Assembly (NCBI GenBank): GCA_050742155.1
Contig: JBOGFC010000256.1
Location: 1-7,276, forward strand
Length of the DNA stretch: 7,276 nucleotides
Origin: JBOGFC01 sp050742155
GTDB lineage: Bacteria > Actinomycetota > Acidimicrobiia > Spongiisociales > JALYHC01
Direction of reading: 5' to 3'
A program made the translations under genes and the position numbers. This document shows, one piece after another, positions 1-7,276 of this stretch (its first letter is position 1; every line of letters starts with the position of its first letter). Below the pieces are notes generated by a model. That model searched no databases. It was not told where the DNA came from and saw nothing but the letters and a program-made list of their open reading frames with translations.

Positions 1-539
1 TTCTTGACGGTCTTCTGCGAGATGAAGAGCCGGTCCGCCAGCTCCTCGGTGGTGCTCACCCCGGTGGCCAACAGGGCGAGCAGCTCGCGTTCCCGGGCGG
101 TGAGCGCCGCGGCTCCTTCGTCCAGCACCGGCTCCCGATGGGTCAGCAGGGCTTCGCCGAGGCTCTCCGGATCCATCAGGTCGGCCCCGGCGCGGGCGGC
201 GCGAATGGCGGCGGCCAGGTCGGAGAGAGGGGTCGCCTTGGAGAGAAAGCCCACCGCCCCAGCCTCTCGAGCCCTCCGGCGGTGCTCATCGTCGGTGTGC
301 ATGGTCACCACCAGGGCAGGTGGTGCCTTGCCGATCCGGCCCAGCGCGGCCAGCCCATCGAGTTTGGGCATGTCGAGGTCCACCACGAGCACATCGGGGT
401 GATGGTGAGTGGCGGCCCAGACCAGCTCTTCCCCATCCCGGGCCGTAGCCACCACCTGGATGTCGGGGATGGCGGCCAGGGCCTGGCGCAGTCCCTCCAA
501 GAGGAGCAGGTGGTCGTCGGCGATGGCGACCCGGATCAT
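1..539 (-). CDS. NarL/LuxR-family response regulator (partial, 3' end outside window)
   Basis: This is a cytoplasmic DNA-binding response regulator, expected to be phosphorylated by the kinase encoded just upstream. The window holds 179 whole codons from the ATG at 539, and the C-terminal end lies off the left edge. The receiver domain spans roughly residues 1-118. Its acidic pair is D8-D9, the likely phosphoacceptor is D54 (in VVDLDMPKLDG), the switch Thr is T79 (in VVTMH) and the conserved Lys is K101 (in FLSKA). A LuxR-type helix-turn-helix begins near L146 (LTARERELLALL) and continues to the recognition-helix motif LFISQKTVK at 171-179, where the window ends. The start is well supported because the ATG overlaps the kinase stop codon as ATGA, which suggests translational coupling. 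One oddity is the stretch GVSTTEELADRLF, which is one residue longer than the usual G-x-S-x-x-E-I-A spacing. The target genes are unknown. Confidence 0.93.
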   Translation of the reverse strand, partial: MIRVAIADDHLLLLEGLRQALAAIPDIQVVATARDGEELVWAATHHHPDVLVVDLDMPKLDGLAALGRIGKAPPALVVTMHTDDEHRRRAREAGAVGFLSKATPLSDLAAAIRAARAGADLMDPESLGEALLTHREPVLDEGAAALTARERELLALLATGVSTTEELADRLFISQKTVK

Positions 540-2056
540 TCCTTCCACTCCACGTTCACCGAGGCACCTTCACCGGGCCGGCTTCCCACGTGCAGCGTGG
601 CCCCGATGCTCTGGGCGCGCTCCTTCATCCCCGTCAGCCCAAAGTGGCCTTCGGGGACTCCTTCGGGGTCGAACCCGCGACCGTCGTCCCGCACCACCAG
701 CCTGCCCTGGTCCTCGTCGATGAACCCTTCGATTCGGATCATCCCCGCCTCGGCGTGGCGCAGCGCGTTCCGGAAGGCCTCCGACAGGATGGCGGTGATC
801 TGGGGGACCATCGAGGCCCGCGGAGGACGTCGTTCTTCCAAGGCGATCACCACCCGAGGACCATCTGGGCCGGATAGACGAGCCAGGCCCCGAGCGTGCT
901 CGAGAATGCTTGTCTGATCGGGCTGTCGCAGGTCGGCGACCGTAGTTCGCACCTCTTCCACCAGCGTGTAGAGCGACCGCCGCAGGCCATCGAGGTGGGC
1001 CGCCAAAGCAGGCTCGGTGGGGTGCTGCAGAAGGGCCAGATCGAGCGCCAACCCCAGAGAGGCCAGCGATGGGCCGATCTCATCATGGAGCTCGCGTGCC
1101 AGACGGGCCCGCTCCTCGCGTATGGCTCGACGAGCGATGTCCTGGAGGAGCAGGATGTTGTCGAAAGCCAGGGAGACCGGCCGGAGCGACTCCTCGATGA
1201 CCTGCTGCTCGGTGGGGTCGAAGGGCGCCTGGCGCGCCAGCACCATGAGTCCGACCTCCCGTCCACCGACCTGCAGAGGGATGAAGGTGCGGCTGGCCTG
1301 TCCGTTGACGCCTCCCCGTTTGGCCACCACCACCGGCCCTTGGTCGCCTGCCAGGGCCACCATCCCGGCGTCGTAGGGGACCATGCTGGCCAGGTTGTCG
1401 AGGGCGGCCCGCCCCACAGAGACCGGATTGAGCTCAGCGGCGTCGGCCAGATCGACCAGGCGGGTGAGGAGGCGATGAGCATGCTCCAGACGGCGAAGGC
1501 GCAGCTCGGTCTCCTCGGAAGCCGCCTCCAGGGCGCTGGCCCTGGCTCCTTCTTCGATCAGGAGGCGCCGGGCGTAGCTGAAGGTGGCGGCGATCAGCAC
1601 GTACAGGGCCCCCCACAGCACCACCTGTCGGGGATCGAAGCCGGCCGGGTCCACCGCCGATATGGCTGCCAAGGCACCAAAGGCCAAGACGGCCGTCTCC
1701 AGGCCGACGCGCAGGCCCCTGGAAACCGAGGCGAAAAGCATTGGCATCAGCGAGAGCAGCAGGAAGGGGCTTTGGATGCCCTCGCTGAGGGCGACCGCCA
1801 GCATGGTCAGGGCCACACCCCCCACGGCAACCAGCTCGATGAGCCAGCCTCTGGCGAGGAGACGACGTGGGAGTATCTGGCTGCCCAGCACATAGGCGCC
1901 GGCGGTGATGGTGGCGGCCAGCGACCGCGGAACGGCTCCGAACTGCACGAAGCTGCCGAACACCCCCAGCGCCAAGGTGAGCCACTGCAGGCCGATCAGC
2001 ATTCGGTCGAAGCGCGTCTCCCACGGGTGGCGCAGGTCGTTCATCCCTTTCTTCAT
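536..2056 (-). CDS. Membrane-bound sensor histidine kinase (HisKA_3 / NarX-like, with GAF-like domain)
   Basis: This 506-residue sensor kinase should autophosphorylate on histidine and pass the phosphate to the response regulator encoded next to it. Residues about 20-162 contain some six hydrophobic segments (near 20-42, 46-62, 70-91, 95-113, 117-135 and 143-162) with little extracellular loop, so the membrane part may itself sense the signal. A charged, probably coiled-coil linker covers about 166-198. A GAF-like domain follows at about 200-305 (LASMVPYDAG, then FIPLQVGGREVGLMVL). The HisKA_3 motif RARLARELHDEIGPSLA places the phosphoacceptor at H324. The ATPase domain has an N-box around N430 (EAFRNALRHA), a G1 box DDGRGFDP at 457-464 and a G2 box GHFGLTGM at 470-477. 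An alternative start at M5 (2044) sits directly behind an AAAGGG stretch that is too close to be an ideal ribosome site. Neither start is clearly better. The signal sensed cannot be told from the sequence. Confidence 0.93.
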   Translation of the reverse strand: MKKGMNDLRHPWETRFDRMLIGLQWLTLALGVFGSFVQFGAVPRSLAATITAGAYVLGSQILPRRLLARGWLIELVAVGGVALTMLAVALSEGIQSPFLLLSLMPMLFASVSRGLRVGLETAVLAFGALAAISAVDPAGFDPRQVVLWGALYVLIAATFSYARRLLIEEGARASALEAASEETELRLRRLEHAHRLLTRLVDLADAAELNPVSVGRAALDNLASMVPYDAGMVALAGDQGPVVVAKRGGVNGQASRTFIPLQVGGREVGLMVLARQAPFDPTEQQVIEESLRPVSLAFDNILLLQDIARRAIREERARLARELHDEIGPSLASLGLALDLALLQHPTEPALAAHLDGLRRSLYTLVEEVRTTVADLRQPDQTSILEHARGLARLSGPDGPRVVIALEERRPPRASMVPQITAILSEAFRNALRHAEAGMIRIEGFIDEDQGRLVVRDDGRGFDPEGVPEGHFGLTGMKERAQSIGATLHVGSRPGEGASVNVEWKE

Positions 2057-2067
2057 CGGCCGATCGC

Positions 2068-2073
2068 TACAGT
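2068..2073 (+). promoter_or_regulatory. Candidate -10 element (TACAGT) for leaderless coaE
   Basis: TACAGT fits the TAnnnT form of a sigma-70-type -10 hexamer. It ends 9 nt before the ATG at 2083, so transcription would begin at or within a few bases of the start codon. No Shine-Dalgarno sequence is visible before that ATG, and no convincing -35 box is seen. The hexamer lies in the 26-bp gap between the divergent kinase and coaE start codons, so both promoters must overlap here or lie inside the opposite gene. Confidence 0.45.
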
Positions 2074-2082
2074 GCCTTGACG

Positions 2083-2703
2083 ATGAAGGCCGAGCCGACC
2101 CGAGTCCTCTTGTCGGGCGGCATCGGCTCAGGAAAGACCAGCGCGGGCGAACTGCTGACCGAGCTAGGCGCGCTAGTCATAGACGCCGACCGGGTGGGCC
2201 ACGAGGTGCTCGAGGCAGAAGCCTTCGCCTCGGTTGCTGGACGGTGGCCCCAGGCCGTGCGCGAAGGAGCCATCGACCGCCGCCGGCTGGCCGACGTGGT
2301 TTTCGCCGGCCGTGGCGAGTTGGCCGCCTTGGAGGAGCTGACGCATCCGGCCATCCGCCGCCGCATCGAGGAACTCGTCTCCAGGGCGGACGAACCGGTC
2401 GTGGTGGTTCAGGTACCGATCCTGACCGACCTCCTGGGCGAGGGATGGATTCGCGTGGTGGTGGACGCGCCCGAGGAGGTGCGAGAGGCCCGCCTCGAGG
2501 GCCGCGGCATGTCCAGGGAAGACATCCACCGGCGGATGGCCGCGCAACCCGGACGACAGCAGTGGCGCGCAGGAGCCGACTACGTCCTCGACAACTCCGG
2601 CGACCGGGATGACCTCAGGCGGGAGATCGAGCGACTGTGGCAGTGGCTGAGCGCGAAACCCTCACAGACACCTGGGCCGCTTGGCCCGGCACCGCCCAGA
2701 TGA
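2083..2703 (+). CDS. coaE: Dephospho-CoA kinase
   Basis: This enzyme performs the last step of coenzyme A synthesis, ATP-dependent phosphorylation of the ribose 3'-hydroxyl of dephospho-CoA, in the cytoplasm. The 206-residue product is of usual length for the single-domain enzyme. It has a P-loop GGIGSGKT at residues 12-19, the DxD motif VIDADRVGHEVL with D34 and D36, and the LEELTHPAIRRRI block at 83-95. The C-terminal lid region RLEGRGMSREDIHRRMAAQ (137-155) and ADYVLDNSG (165-173) also match. The block usually written as D-x-P-L-L-F/Y-E appears here as VQVPILTD (109-116), so its two acidic positions differ from the consensus. A Pro-rich tail follows the last helix. The ATG at 2083 was preferred over an in-frame TTG at 2077 because of the -10-like TACAGT just upstream. 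The last 89 bp are overlapped antisense by the restored frame of the neighbouring membrane protein gene. Confidence 0.93.
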   Translation: MKAEPTRVLLSGGIGSGKTSAGELLTELGALVIDADRVGHEVLEAEAFASVAGRWPQAVREGAIDRRRLADVVFAGRGELAALEELTHPAIRRRIEELVSRADEPVVVVQVPILTDLLGEGWIRVVVDAPEEVREARLEGRGMSREDIHRRMAAQPGRQQWRAGADYVLDNSGDRDDLRREIERLWQWLSAKPSQTPGPLGPAPPR

Positions 2704-3605
2704 TGGGCAAGAGGGCCGCCGCCCGCAGGTAGTTGAAGGGATTATGCAGAACCGCCGCGCCGAACACGACGACCAGCAGGCCGCTGAGGATGAGGGCCGG
2801 GCGCCGTCCTCCGGTACTGCGGTGCGGCCATGGTCAGCGCCGCCCAGAGGAGCAGGAGGCCGATGCCGAAAGCGGCCGCCGGCCGCACTGTCGGCCAGAC
2901 CTCTACATATCCCGTGAACGGAAGGACCAACGTCTCGGGAGGACGCTCACCGAAGCTGCCGAAAGCGAACAGGCTGATGATCTGCAGCGAGATCACCACG
3001 CTGGCGGCTGTCATCAGCGGTCGCAGCAGCCCATGCCTCCGCGCCGGCAGGAGGGCGAGGAACGTCGGCCGGGTAGCCGCCGCCAGCGCACTGGCCAGCA
3101 CGCCTCCCGTCGCTCCTGTGGTCAAGGCCAACACCAAGAGGAGGGCCCCAAGGGGCTCGGCGGTATCCGTCGCCACCCCGACGAACAGGCCCGGGTTGGC
3201 CAGGATGAGGAAGGCGCGCTCTCTCCAGATCCGCGCCAGGCGTGTGGCCACAACCGCCAATATCGAGATGGTCACCAGGTTCACCGCCAACAAGCCCACC
3301 GGAAGCAGGCCGACCCGCCCGAGAGCGGCCAGCCGGGCCAGCCAGGCATACCCGACCCGGGCGAATCGGTAGCTGGGCACCCCCAGCTCCTGGGCGGGGC
3401 CGTCGAGATCCAGGTCGGCGGCCAGCGCCATGAAGGTCTGACCGTCTCCGCGCGTCCAGGTGAGAAAGAAGGGAAGCCGCTCGTAGACGGGGAGGTCGAC
3501 GCCGGAGATGCGCTCGAAACGGTGGAGGTCAACGGCGGAGAATTCCTGGTCGGCTACGACGGTCGCCCGGATGGCGAGTGCCAGGACAGCCACCCCCACT
3601 GCCAC
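2615..3605 (-). CDS. Polytopic membrane protein, possible GT-C-type glycosyltransferase, interrupted by one frameshift (possible pseudogene)
   Basis: A hydrophobic protein lies in antisense between coaE and uvrB. From the GTG at 3605 the first frame encodes a signal-like helix (VAVGVAVLALAIRA), an extracytoplasmic-looking stretch with GDGQTF (D54), the block SYRFARVGY (78-86), several membrane helices, NPGLFVGVATDTAEP (137-151), TRPTF (178-182) and a helix ending in LLLLWAALTMAA near residue 261. After that the frame turns into an Arg/Pro-rich tail and stops at 2742. In the frame one base further on, a clear helix resumes (ALILSGLLVVVFGAAVL, then FNYLRAAALLPIIWAVPG) and runs to a TGA at 2615. 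One extra base, or two missing ones, between about 2834 and 2794 therefore explains the break. The total span would give about 329 residues. The start is uncertain: GTG codons at 3599 and 3593 and an upstream GTG at 3695, inside uvrB, are in frame, and none has a ribosome site. A glycosyltransferase role is inferred only from topology and the acidic loop motif. Confidence 0.75.
2672..2689. other. Short GC-rich hairpin at the coaE 3' end
   Basis: The arms CTGGGCC and GGCCCGG flank a GCTT loop and form seven pairs, one of them G-T. The hairpin lies 14 bp before the coaE stop codon, within the region of convergent overlap with the membrane protein gene. No T-run follows on either strand, so it is not a canonical intrinsic terminator. 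It may slow convergent transcription or may simply reflect high GC content. Confidence 0.25.
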
Positions 3606-3632
3606 CCGGGCGGTGGAGGATGCCGGAGAACG

Positions 3633-3644
3633 CCATTCGAATGG
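3633..3644. repeat. Perfect 12-bp palindrome (CCATTCGAATGG) upstream of uvrB
   Basis: The sequence is its own exact reverse complement over 12 bp. It lies in the 69-bp gap between the divergent membrane protein gene and uvrB, 30 bp before the uvrB ATG and about 17 bp before the candidate -10. Its AT-rich core, TTCGAA, stands out from the GC-rich surroundings. The position would suit an operator or activator site near the -35. It does not match the actinobacterial LexA box, which needs GAAC and GTTC half-sites four bases apart. Confidence 0.4.
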
Positions 3645-3661
3645 GTCGGCGCGCCTGCTCG

Positions 3662-3667
3662 TAGACT
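3662..3667 (+). promoter_or_regulatory. Candidate -10 element (TAGACT) for leaderless uvrB
   Basis: TAGACT fits TAnnnT and ends 7 nt before the ATG at 3675, so the A of the start codon would be at or very near +1. No purine-rich ribosome site precedes the ATG. The expected -35 position (about 3639-3644) reads GAATGG, which is not a good -35, so any promoter here would depend on the -10 or on an activator. Confidence 0.45.
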
Positions 3668-3674
3668 TGAGCCG

Positions 3675-5677
<2,003 letters not shown>

Positions 5678-5681
<4 letters not shown>

Positions 5682-6421
5682 CCCTCCGGCCGCGTGGCCG
5701 CTGCGAGCACCGACTGGCCGAACAAACGCCCGGCGAGGAGTCGGTCCGCCAGAATCAGCACCGGCAAGAGGGCCTCCACCGCCTGGGTGTGCCATGGCGC
5801 GATGGTGGAGCGACGTAACAGCCGGCCGCTCAAGGTCCAGGCCAGCAGGCCGACCGGATTGAAGTAGCGCACCGAGCTGCATAGCCACCCGGATTCCTCC
5901 ACGACCGCCCGGAGCGAAGAGCGGGTATATCGGCGATGGTGTCCGAGCCGGTGGTCGAGCGGCGAGTAGGCCCAGGCGTGAGCAGGGACCACCAGGACCA
6001 GCCGTTCCACCGTTGGGAAGGCGGCGAGGAGGCACTCGAGGGCTTTCACATCATCGTCGATGTGCTCGAGCACGTTCGACATGACGATGCTGACGGGCTC
6101 AGGGTCGAGTGGCTCATGCGATCCCGTGGTAGGCAACAAGATCGGCGCCGTCACGGTGACTCGAGAATCGTGGGCGAACTTGGCCACCAGCTTGGCCGCC
6201 AATCTTTCGTCCGGCTCACTGACCAGCATCGGGGAGACGAACTGGACCAGCCGCTCGGCCAACCCCCCAAGGCCCGAGCCGATCTCCAACACAGGAGGCT
6301 CAAGGTAACCGGCGATTGATGCCGAAAGCCACGTGTGATACCTGGCAGCCTCCGCCACCGCCATCAGCGTGGATTCGAGCACCGAGGATTGCAAAGGGGG
6401 CTGCAGACGGGGCGTGATCAT
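5678..6421 (-). CDS. Class I SAM-dependent methyltransferase
   Basis: This is a soluble Rossmann-fold methyltransferase of 247 residues with unknown substrate. Motif I is VLEIGSGLGGL at 44-54, the acidic residue that should hold the SAM ribose is E69 (VSEPDERL), and the post-motif block is SIVMSNVLEHIDDD at 111-124. A C-terminal block with PAHAWAYSPLDHRLGHHRRY (146-165), then YFNPVGLLAW (186-195), matches a subfamily often encoded beside dolichol-phosphate-mannose-synthase-like glycosyltransferases and membrane flippases. This suggests work on lipid-linked sugars or other envelope molecules, an inference. I chose the ATG at 6421 because it gives the usual short N-terminus before motif I. An in-frame ATG at 6532 would add 37 residues of unlike composition. 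There is no clear ribosome site. The stop codon shares CTAG with the uvrB stop. Confidence 0.88.
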
Positions 6422-6532
6422 GGTTAGGGACGCATCGACCGACGGCGGACGGGGCTTTAGGTCCGCGAGTTGGAAAGACTGGATGACTAGGCAGCCGTCG
6501 GGCAAGCGCCCCGGGACCTTCCGCGGGCCCAT
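6422..6532. other. Divergent intergenic region, no clear promoter
   Basis: This 111-bp gap lies between the methyltransferase start and the second membrane protein. It is less GC-rich in its left half (around 6425-6490) and has stop codons in the membrane protein frame (TAG at 6488). It should contain the promoters for both genes, but I see no convincing -35/-10 pair on either strand. A TTGGAA at 6470 has no partner at the right distance. Confidence 0.4.
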
Positions 6533-7276
6533 TTGGGTGGCGGCTCTCGGCGGGCACTCGGATGCGTGTTCTCACTCAACGCCCTGCGAGCGTTCAACTG
6601 GGATCCCTCGGTGTTCCTGCATTTCGGGCGCGATGACCCTGTGGGTCTGAGGTATGCCCGCCAGCACCTGGGAACGGTCAAGGAAACCGCGGCGCTCGGC
6701 CACGACGGCAAGTACTTCTTCGTGCAGGCCCACGATCCCTTCTTGCTGGAGGGGAAGCTCGTCGCGAAGTACCTGGATCCGCCCGCCTATCGAGCACAGC
6801 GGATGCTCTATCCGCTGCTCGCGGCCCCGGCGCTGCTCGGGGGGGAGTGGGCCCTGGCTTGGGCACTGATCGTCGTCAACCTGGCTGCGATCGGTCTCGG
6901 AACCTGGGCGACCAGCCGGCTGGCGCTCCGCATGGGAGCATCCCCTTGGTGGGGGCTGGCGTTCGCCCTGAACCCGGGGGTGCTCTTCGAGGTGTTCATC
7001 GACGGCAGTGGCGCCCTGGCATGGGCCCTAGGGCTGGTCGGGCTGGCGTCCCTCCAGGAGGGCCGGCCGCGATCGGCGAGATTAGCCCTGGCCGCCGCTG
7101 CGCTGGCGCGGGAGACGATGCTGATCGTCGCCGTGGGCGCGGCCCTCTGGGAGTGGCATCGGCGCCGTCCGGGCTGGTGGCGGCTCGTGACTGCACCCAT
7201 GGCTTCGGTGGCGGTCTGGGGGCTCTACGTGCGATGGCGACTCGCGCTGCCGCCCTGGACCTACGGAGGGCAGGGC
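6533..7276 (+). CDS. Polytopic membrane protein, possible GT-C-type glycosyltransferase (partial, 3' end outside window)
   Basis: The frame is open from after a TAG at 6488 to the right edge, giving 248 codons from the TTG at 6533. Numbering from that TTG, it shows FNWDPSVFLHFG (21-32), GHDGKYFFVQAHDP (56-69), AYRAQRMLYPLL (85-96), membrane helices near 105-127, 139-155, 160-174 and 183-205, ALNPGVLFEVFIDGS (145-159) and ARETM (192-196). The order and spacing of these blocks match the membrane protein encoded at 2615-3605, so the two are probably diverged paralogues. The acidic residue in the HDG loop before the first long helix pair resembles the catalytic-loop position of GT-C glycosyltransferases, but this is inference. 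The start is poorly defined: GTG at 6566 is the alternative, neither has a ribosome site, and the expected first transmembrane helix is weak (LGCVFSLNAL), so the N-terminus may be altered or misread. Confidence 0.78.
   Translation, partial: MGGGSRRALGCVFSLNALRAFNWDPSVFLHFGRDDPVGLRYARQHLGTVKETAALGHDGKYFFVQAHDPFLLEGKLVAKYLDPPAYRAQRMLYPLLAAPALLGGEWALAWALIVVNLAAIGLGTWATSRLALRMGASPWWGLAFALNPGVLFEVFIDGSGALAWALGLVGLASLQEGRPRSARLALAAAALARETMLIVAVGAALWEWHRRRPGWWRLVTAPMASVAVWGLYVRWRLALPPWTYGGQG

Noticed and set aside
896..2080. A 394-codon plus-strand open frame opposite the histidine kinase
   Set aside because: Its composition (Gln, His, Gly and Arg rich) is that of an antisense shadow, while the kinase on the other strand has every expected motif.
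3628..3639. GAAC near TTCG upstream of uvrB as a LexA (SOS) box
   Set aside because: The actinobacterial box needs GAAC and GTTC with four bases between. Here the second half is TTCG at that spacing, so the match fails.
2733..3674. A 314-codon N-terminal extension of the uvrB frame
   Set aside because: The extension is Arg/Gln/Gly-rich and lies opposite the membrane protein gene. UvrB similarity begins exactly at the ATG at 3675.
5687..5700. CGGCC-GCGT-GGCCG stem after uvrB as a terminator
   Set aside because: The stem has only five pairs, no T-run follows on either strand, and it lies inside the methyltransferase coding sequence.
6422..6532. Extending the methyltransferase to the ATG at 6532
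   Set aside because: The extra 37 residues look unlike a methyltransferase N-terminus and would consume the whole divergent promoter region. The ATG at 6421 gives a normal distance to motif I.

Overview
This is a GC-rich window that reads like an actinobacterial chromosome. The dephospho-CoA kinase gene coaE and the excinuclease gene uvrB lie close together on the same strand, an arrangement familiar from Actinobacteria. Neither has a visible Shine-Dalgarno sequence; instead a TAnnnT hexamer sits 7-9 nt before each ATG, which fits leaderless transcripts. The UvrB P-loop ends in GKS, as in mycobacterial UvrB. I cannot place the organism below the phylum-like level.

Layout. On the minus strand from the left edge to about 2056 is a two-component pair: a membrane-bound HisKA_3-type histidine kinase (2056 to 536) and a NarL/LuxR-type response regulator (539 to 1, cut by the window edge). 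The two overlap by an ATGA. coaE (2083-2703, plus) diverges from the kinase gene across a gap of only 26 bp. Next, on the minus strand between coaE and uvrB, is a polytopic membrane protein gene (3605 to 2615). A single-base frameshift interrupts its reading frame near 2800-2834, and its restored 3' end runs 89 bp antisense into coaE. uvrB (3675-5681, plus) is intact. It converges on a class I SAM-dependent methyltransferase gene (6421 to 5678, minus), and the two genes use the same CTAG for their stop codons. A 111-bp gap follows, then the start of a second polytopic membrane protein (about 6533 to the right edge, plus).

The two membrane proteins look like diverged members of one family. They share, in the same order, a (G/H)DG motif, a YR-x-x-R-x-x-Y block, an NPG loop followed by an acidic residue, and a TR/ARE loop. 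The membrane proteins and the methyltransferase, whose closest look-alikes are often found beside polyprenyl-phosphate glycosyltransferases, suggest an envelope-glycan theme mixed into a housekeeping region. That link is inference.

I found no RNA genes, insertion sequences, CRISPR arrays, integrases or phage genes, and nothing that amounts to a clearly new defence or mobile system. The points most worth a second look are the frameshifted membrane gene, its paralogue nearby, the leaderless promoter pattern and a 12-bp palindrome upstream of uvrB.
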